Assembly (NCBI GenBank): GCA_903813345.2
Contig: CAIIXF020000002.1
Location: forward strand, 26,676,455 to 26,721,405
DNA from: Owenia fusiformis
Taxonomy: Eukaryota > Annelida > Polychaeta > Sabellida > Oweniidae
Length of the DNA: 44,951 bases
Direction of reading: 5' to 3'
The translations under genes were made by a program, and so were the position numbers. How positions within the stretch are numbered: the first letter of the stretch is position 1; the number at the start of each line of letters is the position of its first letter. The notes under the pieces were generated by a model that saw only the letters and a list, made by a program, of their open reading frames with translations, had not been told where the DNA came from and did no database searches. Of the stretch, positions 1-8,000 are shown piece after piece.

Positions 1-1011
1 TACAGGAAACGCTTTAGATCATTAAAGAGGAACACTGGTGAAGGAATTAAAGCATTCACAATCAGACTGGAAGACACCTTTAAGAAGTGGATGAAAGATG
101 CTGACACAATTGACAAAATCAAAGACAGAGTTCTTAAGGAGCAACTACTTAATACTCTTTCAACTGATGTTCAAACATGGGTGAAAGAAAATGATGCTAA
201 AACAACAGATGATGTAGTTAAGCTTGCAGATAATTTCTTAGAAGCCAGAAAAGGTGACCCACCAGTATGGAACAAAACCAAGAATACAACTTTGAAGAAG
301 AATGTCAACACCAGCAAGACAGATGGCGCTCACAACAACTGTTACAATTGTAATGAGCCAGGGCACCAAGCCAAAGCTTGCCCTAATGAAACGCTTTGTT
401 TCAAATGCCGTAAAACTGGGCACAAGTCGGATGAGTGCAAATCAGGACTCAGGACTGAAAGTAAAACTTCTGTTAAGTGCAACAATTGTGGCAAAGCTCA
501 CCCTACAGAAAATTGTAAAGTTGACACATCCCTCAAATGTGAAAAATGCAGTCAATATGGGCACACCACTTCAAAATGTTACGTTGGAAATAAAAGAGGA
601 TTCTTGTGTAGAGCAACTGATGACATATTTACACAGTACTTGCAAAGAGGTGATGGTACAGTTTTAGCTATGTTAAACAATGATGAAATTGAGGTGATTT
701 TGGACACGGGAAGCTGTAAAACTATTGTGCATGGTGATCTCATTGACCTAGATGCAGTCAAACACAATGATCAAGTAAGAATGACATGCGTTCATGGGGA
801 CAGCAAGGCATACCCCACTACTTCTGCAGACATACAGATTGGCGATAAGACTTACAATGTACAAGCTGCAGTTTCAAATGATTTACCAGCCTCTGTTATC
901 ATTGGACAAGACATCCTTAGCAGACTGGACACTGACAAGATGAATCAATATGTATTTTTTATTTTTTATTTTTTTTTTTATATATATATTTCAAAATCAT
1001 TTTTACAATGA
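1..1011 (+). CDS. gag-protease part of the retrotransposon polyprotein (5' partial)
   Basis: The frame is open from base 1, so the start lies outside the window. The first ~80 residues carry a helical capsid segment (motifs such as LKEQLL and QTWVKEN) that looks like the SCAN-type capsid fold. Four zinc knuckles follow at about 340-585; the third is CX2CX3HX4C and the others are CX2CX4HX4C, indicating RNA binding. A retropepsin-type protease has DTG at 703-711 and an IIGQDIL motif near 898-918. The last ~20 codons before the stop at 1009-1011 are T-rich low-complexity sequence from the inserted segment (956-1125), not original coding sequence. The downstream ORF resumes in the same frame, so gag-pol was probably one ORF before the insertion. 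Nucleocapsid and protease assignment is firm; the capsid subtype is inference. Confidence 0.85.
   Translation, partial: YRKRFRSLKRNTGEGIKAFTIRLEDTFKKWMKDADTIDKIKDRVLKEQLLNTLSTDVQTWVKENDAKTTDDVVKLADNFLEARKGDPPVWNKTKNTTLKKNVNTSKTDGAHNNCYNCNEPGHQAKACPNETLCFKCRKTGHKSDECKSGLRTESKTSVKCNNCGKAHPTENCKVDTSLKCEKCSQYGHTTSKCYVGNKRGFLCRATDDIFTQYLQRGDGTVLAMLNNDEIEVILDTGSCKTIVHGDLIDLDAVKHNDQVRMTCVHGDSKAYPTTSADIQIGDKTYNVQAAVSNDLPASVIIGQDILSRLDTDKMNQYVFFIFYFFFYIYISKSFLQ
940..955. repeat. left copy of 16-bp target-site duplication
   Basis: This is identical to 1126-1141 and borders the T-rich end of the 170-bp insertion. Confidence 0.65.
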
Positions 1012-1125
1012 TGTTCAAAGATTTAACAATTAATAAAATTAGACCCCAGAGGATTGAAATTAGCAACACATGTCTTCTCCCGTAAACACAGTAAATCTCA
1101 CTCCAGGAATTCCTGAAAAGTGCTT
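956..1125 (-). mobile_element. 170-bp retro-inserted segment (SINE-like or processed RNA) inside gag-pol
   Basis: An identical 16-bp direct repeat, ATGAATCAATATGTAT, flanks this segment at 940-955 and 1126-1141. Next to the left repeat is a T-rich run (956-993), which reads as a poly(A)-like tail on the minus strand. A target-site duplication plus an A-rich tail is the signature of LINE-mediated retrotransposition. The total added length is 186 bp, a multiple of three, so the flanking frames agree, but the insert brings a stop. The source RNA was not recognised. Confidence 0.65.
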
Positions 1126-1141
1126 ATGAATCAATATGTAT
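1126..1141. repeat. right copy of 16-bp target-site duplication
   Basis: This is identical to 940-955. Coding sequence of the retroelement resumes here in the original frame. Confidence 0.65.
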
Positions 1142-3489
1142 ATAAAAGAGGAAATAATGCATTCGTTACAACAAGACAGCAATGGAAACAGACATTACAG
1201 AGTGAAGCTGATGACAACAAGAAAAACAATGATTCTGATGTGAAACTTACTCCTGTTAAAGACATAGATGTAGATGATGATGATTTTTGTGATGTTCCAT
1301 TCAAGTTTGATGATGATCTGTTCAACAAAGATGCTGATGTAGTAAAGAGAAGAAAACCCAAGAGTGAAAGACGCCATGATAAACACAGATATACAGAAAT
1401 GAATACTGTTCCTGATAGTACTATTAATATTGAGACGCTGACAAAAGCAGATATTGCAACTCTACAAGATGATGATTCATCACTTCGTACTATCAAGAAA
1501 TCACTTAAAGAAGACCTTGACACTAATCAAACACCATACTTCATTATGAAGGAGGGTTTGATGATGAGAGAGACGACAAAAATGAGTGGTGAAAGAGTAC
1601 AACAGTTAGTACTACCAAGATGTTGCAGAAGAAAAGTCCTAGAACTCGCACATAATATACCATTATCAGGTCACATGGGTATCAAGAGGACTACAGATAG
1701 AGTTTTAAAACGATTCTTTTGGCCGGGTATTCACAGAGATGTGAAATTATTTTGCCTGTCGTGTGACATTTGCCAAAAGACTTCCAGAAAGATGACAACA
1801 AACAGAGCGAAATTAATTCCTCTTCCCATCATCACTGAGCCATTTACCAAGATTGCCATGGATATTGTTGGTCCACTCACAAGATCAAAGAAAGGCAACA
1901 AGTTTATTCTTGTCACTGGTGACTATGGAACAAAATTTCCTGATGCCGTGCCATTGAAGAAGATAGATGCTAAGAAGATAGCAGAAGAACTGATGTCGCT
2001 ATTTTGCCGAGTTGGGGTAGCGAGAGAAATACTCTCTGATCAAGGCACCAACTTTATGTCCAAACTGTTGAAAGAACTCTACAACATGATGGGAATCAAG
2101 GGAATACAGTCTACTCCTTACCACCAACAAACAAATGGACAAGTGGAGCGATTTAATGGAGTTCTTGTGAAAATGCTGAAGAAATTTGTGAGCGATGAAC
2201 CAGAAAGATGGAATATTTACTTGCCCTATTTACTCTTTGCATACAGAGAAGTACCACATGCATCAACAGGATTCTCCCCATTTGAGTTGTTGTATGGGAG
2301 ACAAGTAAGAGGTCCTATTGACATACTAAGTGAACAATGGATAACTAATGCAACTAGTCCAGAAAACATCATCACTTATGTAACCAAGATGAGAGAGAAG
2401 CTTGACTCAATGGCAGAACTTTGTAAAGAAAATACTGCAAGTGCGCAAGAAAAACAGAAGAGATATTATGATGAGAAATCAAGAGATATTGAATACACAC
2501 CAGGTGAAACGGTCTTACTACTACTACCCTCGAGTGAGATGAAGTTAGAAGCAAAATGGCAAGGTCCTTACACTGTGATCAGACGACTCAACAAGGTCAA
2601 CTATGAAATACAAGTAGATGAGAAGAAAACAAAGACGTACCATGTTAACCTACTGAAGAAGTACAATGAGAGAGAAAATGCAAGTTTCTTCTCCTATACG
2701 ATTGATGAGAGAGATTTAGATGAAGAGTCTGCCACAGAACAATGGCCCATCATTAATGCTGACAAGATGACTAAAGCTATGGTTGATACATCAAATGATA
2801 TATCCGAAGCAGAGAAAACTCAATTGACAAACCTCCTTAGCAGATATGATGATGTAATTTCTGACGAGCCAGGCCTTATTGATTTGGTTGTACATCACAT
2901 CATAACGAAAGATGCAAAACCTGTAAGACAGAGACTACGACGATTTCCTAATGCATACCAAGAGAAAGTGAAAACTAAAATCCTCGAACTAGTTGAGAAT
3001 GGTATCATGGAACCATCAAACAGTGAATGGGGATCGAATTTAGTTATTGTTCCAAAGAAAGATGGAGATATCAAGCTATGTGTTGATTTCCGTGACCTGA
3101 ACAAAGTGACACAATTTGATGCATATGTCATGCCCAGAATAGATGTCATCATTGATGGACTGTCAACGGCAGTGTTTATATCTGTTATTGACATTTGTAG
3201 AGGATTTTGGCAACTACCCTTGAATGAGGCTGACAAAGAGAAGACTAGTGTCCTTACGCCATTTGGAACATTCCAGTTCGTTAGAATGCCATTTGGGCTG
3301 CATGGCGCCCCTGCTTCTTTTCAACGAGCTATGGATATGATGATCCAAGGATCTGAAGATTTTGCCGCAGCTTATTTCGATGATGTGGTCATCTTTAGTA
3401 CACATTTTGAAGATCATCTTACACATATACAAGTTATAATGGAGAAACTGAGAAAATCACAACCTTACAGTGAAACCATCAAAGTGTAA
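1126..3489 (+). CDS. integrase-reverse transcriptase part of the retrotransposon polyprotein
   Basis: An acidic linker leads into integrase. The N-terminal zinc site has two His in the segment at 1642-1680 and CX2C near 1768. The catalytic triad is Asp 1861-1863, Asp 2038-2040 and Glu 2146-2148 (context GQVERFNG). A GPY/F-type C-terminal module (KWQGPYTV) lies near 2553. RT follows from about 2890, with KLCVDFRDLN, the FGLHGAP region and YFDD at 3373-3384. The frame is lost near 3455-3480, where the ORF runs into a spurious stop and homology continues in the +2 frame. Apart from that shift and the insertion upstream, the domains look intact, suggesting a fairly young copy. Confidence 0.88.
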   Translation: MNQYVYKRGNNAFVTTRQQWKQTLQSEADDNKKNNDSDVKLTPVKDIDVDDDDFCDVPFKFDDDLFNKDADVVKRRKPKSERRHDKHRYTEMNTVPDSTINIETLTKADIATLQDDDSSLRTIKKSLKEDLDTNQTPYFIMKEGLMMRETTKMSGERVQQLVLPRCCRRKVLELAHNIPLSGHMGIKRTTDRVLKRFFWPGIHRDVKLFCLSCDICQKTSRKMTTNRAKLIPLPIITEPFTKIAMDIVGPLTRSKKGNKFILVTGDYGTKFPDAVPLKKIDAKKIAEELMSLFCRVGVAREILSDQGTNFMSKLLKELYNMMGIKGIQSTPYHQQTNGQVERFNGVLVKMLKKFVSDEPERWNIYLPYLLFAYREVPHASTGFSPFELLYGRQVRGPIDILSEQWITNATSPENIITYVTKMREKLDSMAELCKENTASAQEKQKRYYDEKSRDIEYTPGETVLLLLPSSEMKLEAKWQGPYTVIRRLNKVNYEIQVDEKKTKTYHVNLLKKYNERENASFFSYTIDERDLDEESATEQWPIINADKMTKAMVDTSNDISEAEKTQLTNLLSRYDDVISDEPGLIDLVVHHIITKDAKPVRQRLRRFPNAYQEKVKTKILELVENGIMEPSNSEWGSNLVIVPKKDGDIKLCVDFRDLNKVTQFDAYVMPRIDVIIDGLSTAVFISVIDICRGFWQLPLNEADKEKTSVLTPFGTFQFVRMPFGLHGAPASFQRAMDMMIQGSEDFAAAYFDDVVIFSTHFEDHLTHIQVIMEKLRKSQPYSETIKV

Positions 3490-4174
3490 GTTTGGCTACA
3501 AAGAGATTGAATACCTTGGACACATAGTAGGAGATGGCAAAGTGAAACCAAGCAATTTTAAAATAGAAGCAATAGAGAAATTAGGAAAACTAACTACCAA
3601 GAAGAAGCTGAGAACCTTCCTGGGGATGACTGGATATTACAGGAAATTTATCCCAGATTATGCTCACTTAGCTTTTCCATTGACAGAACTTACCAAGAAG
3701 AGTGTACCAACAAACTTACCATACAGTAAAGAAGTAGATGATGCTACAAAGAAGCTGAAAGAAGCACTGGCTACTGAACCAATTCTGAGAAGTCCAGATT
3801 TTGGCAGAATGTTCATCGTGATAACTGATGCCTCTGAAGTTGGAATCAGCGGTGTATTGAGTCAAATATTTGACGATGGTGAACACCCTGTCATGTATGC
3901 CAGTAGGAAACTGCTTCCACGAGAGAGAAACTATGCAGTTATAGAAAAAGAATGCTTAGCAATAGTTTGGTCAGTAGAACACATGAGATATTACTTACTT
4001 GGTAAGCAATTTGAAATAGTCACTGACCATAACCCATTGAAATGGTTGAATGAAATGAAAAACACAAATCAAAGACTTAGTAGATGGATACTCATTCTGC
4101 AGCAGTACAAATTTGAATTGAAACACAGACCAGGAAAGTACAATGCAGCAGCTGATTGTCTATCCAGGCTATAA
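3470..4174 (+). CDS. RT thumb/connection and RNase H, frameshifted end of pol
   Basis: This ORF continues the polymerase in another frame and overlaps the previous ORF by 20 bp, which shows an indel rather than a separate gene. It has the RT thumb motif FLGMTGYYRKF, then RNase H with a catalytic Asp at 3827-3829 (TDASE), the Glu-containing EKECLAIVW block and TDHNPLKWL, and ends at HRPGKYNAAADCLSRL. No integrase follows the stop at 4172-4174. I did not see a slippery heptamer plus stem-loop that would argue for programmed frameshifting. Confidence 0.88.
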   Translation: MKPSKCKFGYKEIEYLGHIVGDGKVKPSNFKIEAIEKLGKLTTKKKLRTFLGMTGYYRKFIPDYAHLAFPLTELTKKSVPTNLPYSKEVDDATKKLKEALATEPILRSPDFGRMFIVITDASEVGISGVLSQIFDDGEHPVMYASRKLLPRERNYAVIEKECLAIVWSVEHMRYYLLGKQFEIVTDHNPLKWLNEMKNTNQRLSRWILILQQYKFELKHRPGKYNAAADCLSRL

Positions 4175-4356
4175 CCTGAATGTATGATTAGTGGAATGAT
4201 ATTGACATTTATAAGCTGAATTTGTAAATTGACGGAAAGAAGGAAGAAGTACTTTTGCATTTGGAAAATTCATCCAAATTAATTTTAAATTTTATCGTTG
4301 CAAGTAGCAGGATTTATGTTTTTAAAATGACAGCTTGTCTGAGTAACGACAAACTC

Positions 4357-4370
4357 AAGAAGGGGGGAGG
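4357..4370 (+). other. polypurine tract of the LTR retrotransposon
   Basis: AAGAAGGGGGGAGG is an uninterrupted 14-nt purine run directly before TGTAATA. This is the usual plus-strand priming site abutting the 3' LTR of Gypsy-type elements. Confidence 0.8.
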
Positions 4371-4680
4371 TGTAATATAAATAAGAAGAGAAACTTACTA
4401 CAAGGGCTAAATTGCCTCAATACCAAGTTATTTTAAAGGTAACCAGAGATTTAAAAGGGCTAATTATTATGCTATAGAGGCCAAACTAGTCAGTTGAGCC
4501 CAGGTTGTCCACATGTAAAGACATAGGCAGTTGAAGATTAGTTTTAGATATAATTTTAGGTGTGCACACTTTAGATAAGTTAGATAATCAAGATAAGTTA
4601 CAAATTACAAACGAAAGAAACATCTTACCAACAAGGAGACAAGAACAACACGCTAAGGTAATCTTTCGTTCACACTAACA
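4371..4680 (+). repeat. probable 3' LTR
   Basis: It starts with TGT straight after the polypurine tract. It contains no coding sequence and plausibly ends with ACA near 4680. The 5' LTR lies outside the window, so the end cannot be confirmed by matching copies. Confidence 0.6.
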
Positions 4681-4880
4681 AATGCAATGGCAAACTTCAA
4701 ATATACTTCCATTATACCTCTTTCTAACGAATGCAATTAAGCCAACTCCCTATAAGTGTACTCCAATTATTCCCCATTCTAACAAATGCAATGAAGACAA
4801 CTCCTAAGTGTACTCATATCATATCCCAATCTTACTAATGCAATGACAATAACTCCTAAATGTGCTCGAATTACAGTATA
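4675..4880. repeat. degenerate tandem repeat, four units of ~49-55 bp
   Basis: Units begin with CTAACAAATGCAATG-like sequence at 4675, 4724, 4779 and 4831 and share a CAACTCC...AAGTGTACTC core. The array lies between the probable 3' LTR and exon 17 of the minus-strand gene. Confidence 0.7.
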
Positions 4881-4907
4881 TCTCATATACAGCAAAATTT
4901 ATCTTAC

Positions 4908-5040
4908 CACCAATATCCAGCAGAGCAAATGTTCCCACCAGCGCTGCTTTGGGCAACGATATGGTATAATTCTTAGCAAATAGCTCAAACGAAACAGCAA
5001 CATTAACACCACCTATCGCCTCGGCCAAAACGGTCCATTT
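4908..5040 (-). CDS. exon 17: unrecognised ectodomain segment, last exon visible
   Basis: It encodes [20 protein letters not shown] and a following hydrophobic stretch ending DIG. The donor is GTAAGATA, phase 1. Read-through instead would add about 29 residues before a stop near 4819, but the strong donor makes splicing more likely. Confidence 0.62.
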
Positions 5041-8000
5041 CTCCAAAAATACATGAGTGAGTATCTATAATCATAGGATTTTTAGACATATGATTACAAT
5101 GAAAATCCAAAACGTACAACAAGCATTTCAAACACCTTAAAATGATAATACATATAAATAAAATAGCTTAAACTCTTGATGCATAGCTAGCATGCATCAT
5201 GAATTAATGCGCTGTGGAGGTACAACATTGGCCTGGGAATAGTGGAATTAACAGGGTAATCGAATTCAACGAATTCAATGACAAAATCATTCATTTTAAA
5301 ATCCAGAATACCTAGTATACTGTATTTCGATTGTCAAGAATATGATATATCATGTGTGCGAAGTATTGAAAATAGACATGTATGAGCGAGTGTCCTACCT
5401 TATGAGGATTCGGGACGGTCACGAAAAGTTGTGCATCTGCTGAGATGTCCACGGAAAACGGTTTCGCCGATATTGCCTTGTGTGCTTCACCGGCCAACCA
5501 TACATGTGCAGAAGGGGGCAACCTAAAATGAATGATGTAATGTCATTGAGACGGGTAGTTTCAACAACCCTTGGGTTTTAATCGACAAAGCTTTATGTCA
5601 GGCTAATGGTGTGGCCATGGAATTCGAATCTTTTGAATTTTTGTTCACATGAAACTGATTGTTCTCACAAACTCAGCATACCTGTAATCAAACTGCTGAT
5701 CTCCGTTCCAAACACTGACTGCAGTAGGAGTTTTGAAAGAACGAGACGTCACTGCCAATTGTTTTGTCAGTGAAAAGCCCATTCCTCTAACACAAATATC
5801 AACTCCAGTTGACTTTTCCATTTTTCCTATCATAGGTATCTTACTAAGAACATCACAGCCGGAATAGATTTGTCGTTTCTTTCTAGACAGTGGTGTCGGG
5901 AACATGAGAATAAATGTTCCACCAGGGTCTTGGCATAAGTCTACGATTAAACAAAACTGCTCCCCCTGTAGTACGGGAATTGTCACTTCGTGGTCAAATA
6001 CACTCAATCTAGTTGTTGTTTCAAATTGGAATACCGAGTATAATTTATTCTTGAATACGGGGGCGCCAGCACATGGCTTAACGAGAGATATTTGATCGCC
6101 GGTCATGACACCAGATTTCAGATTCGTTGAATCAAGGATGGCTCTATCAGTTGGAAGGATGCTTAACCACTTTGGAAGGAGATTCGTCAAACTATTGAAA
6201 TATGTGTTGATGAACGAATTTCCTTTAATGAAATCCTGTATATCTTGTAATGTCAACGAGATGTCACATCCGGGGGTTTTAGGAGTATTTAAAAGTGTTC
6301 CATCACTTTCCTTCCTGTATGAACTCACCAGAGAAAGTTTCCAGTTTGAGCCAGTCTCAACTTGAACTCCTCTTAGTGAAATTGGCAACGGAAAGTTATT
6401 GATGACGACAAATGTTATTCCAAGCGTGAATTTAACATTTGAATTTGAGTTAAGCTGATACCATTCCGCCGTAGAAGAAAGTCCAATCTCTTCATTAAAC
6501 ACAGTTGGGCAAGTGGTTAAGGGTAGTGGAAAACACCCGCCGGGTAGAATCTTACGTGCAAGATGTAAACGTGAGAATACATCTTTTACAAACACTTGTA
6601 ATTCATCAACAACATCAAATATATCTGCATCGCTACCTGAAAGGATAAACTTTATTGGCTTTGGTCCTGATGAAATACTTTTCACCTCAAAATACCCGAC
6701 TGTTACGTCGTTCCTAAGTTCTAACGATGTGGGTAGAAACGAGAGCCCAGGTGCCGTTGGAGTAATGGTTAGGCTGTTTTCTGGTTTTGCTCGCACCTGA
6801 ATGGACCCTGATTTCTGTCCAGAGTTGAAGGCGTCATCAACAACATTAGCCATTAATATTCTCCTGTTGCACAATATTCCTCCAAACCCAGAATCCGCGC
6901 ATGCGCAAATAAAGCTGTCGTCATCACCAAGGGAGCATATTCCACCGTGTTTACAAGGATTCGGATGACAAGCATCTGCGTGAAATAACAGGCAAAGTTA
7001 CTATATGATATAATAATAATGTAATGTTCATAGTCGTGATAGTACCAATAATTTTGAATGAAAATAATACAGTTCATATGTGGAGTATTGGTAATCTGTG
7101 TGGACTATAATTATTGTAGTTTTACTGTAAACTTCTGAGCGTTTTGTTTATTGGTATTACATTATATGTTTGTGTAGCTCAACATCAAACGGGAAAACAG
7201 TAAGGTGAGTCCTCACCTACAATTGTTGACTCATCAATACATGTCAATTTATCAGGACCAAGAAGGAAACCATCGGGGCAAGAACATACAAAACTGCCAT
7301 AGGTATCAATGCAGGTATGTGTACATCCACCATTATTTATAAGGCATTCATTCGTCTCTAAAAATGATGAGTAATATAATCAACCGGTATGTCAACCAGT
7401 ATTGCATTAGTTGTATATTAAGATTTGAGATGATAGAAGTGTATAAGCTGATTATCAGATCACATTATACAATTTTATCAAACTATATCTGATTATTAAA
7501 ATCTAACAAATTACATGTACTTTAAAAAAACACTCAATCGATAATTATCATCAAATTATTATGTAACAACACATTGTCATGTGTGTCACATTGCATCGTA
7601 TTGTAAATTACTCTTAATGGATCATTTGAACGTCTTCAGTCATCGGATGCAGTATTTTACCTGCGCATGATTTATAATCTTTTTCTAAAAGGAATCCAGG
7701 ATTGCAGATACACCTAAAGGTCCCTGGTGTATTCAAGCAGCCTTCCATACAACCATCAGTTCCTTGGGCACACTCATTGATATCTAAAAATGGTTCCCAT
7801 AGATAATGGGGAGATTCAGGTAGTTGTTTAAGTTTTAAAGAGCTATTGGGAACCATTCCTTTTATTCTATCCTTTCGATTTAGGTTATACTATTTTAATC
7901 AAGTTGGCGATAGAAGTAAAGAGTCGAAGTGAACTGTAGCAACGAAGATTTTAAGCAAATGCACTCGAAGTACTAAGATACAAACATATTTTGTAAAAAA

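Larger units (their letters stand above)
1..4680 (+). mobile_element. Gmr1-like Ty3/Gypsy LTR retrotransposon, 5' part outside window
   Basis: Seen in order: gag capsid region, four CCHC zinc knuckles, aspartic protease (DTG at 703-711), integrase (HHCC zinc site, DDE core, GPY motif), reverse transcriptase (YFDD at 3373-3384), RNase H, polypurine tract and a probable 3' LTR. Integrase lies upstream of RT, and RNase H is the last domain before the stop. Ordinary Ty3/Gypsy elements have RT-RNaseH-integrase. The copia-like order combined with Gypsy-type RT and integrase is known from the Gmr1 group, first described in deuterostomes. The 5' LTR, primer-binding site and gag start lie left of the window. 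The copy is defective: a small retro-insertion near 940-1141 and a frameshift near 3455-3480. It lies antisense to the EMI/EGF gene at 4908-14983. The right end at about 4680 is uncertain. Confidence 0.88.

Noticed and set aside
3455-3480. Programmed ribosomal frameshift in pol
   Set aside because: No slippery heptamer or downstream structure is evident, and the position in mid-RT is not usual for recoding.
1-4174. Ty1/copia assignment based on domain order
   Set aside because: Integrase with a GPY-type C-terminus, RNase H and RT motifs are of Ty3/Gypsy style, so Gmr1-like is the better reading.
4819-4907. Read-through of exon 17 to a stop near 4819 as the true C-terminus
   Set aside because: A strong GTAAGATA donor precedes it, and the following residues look non-coding and lie in the tandem repeat.
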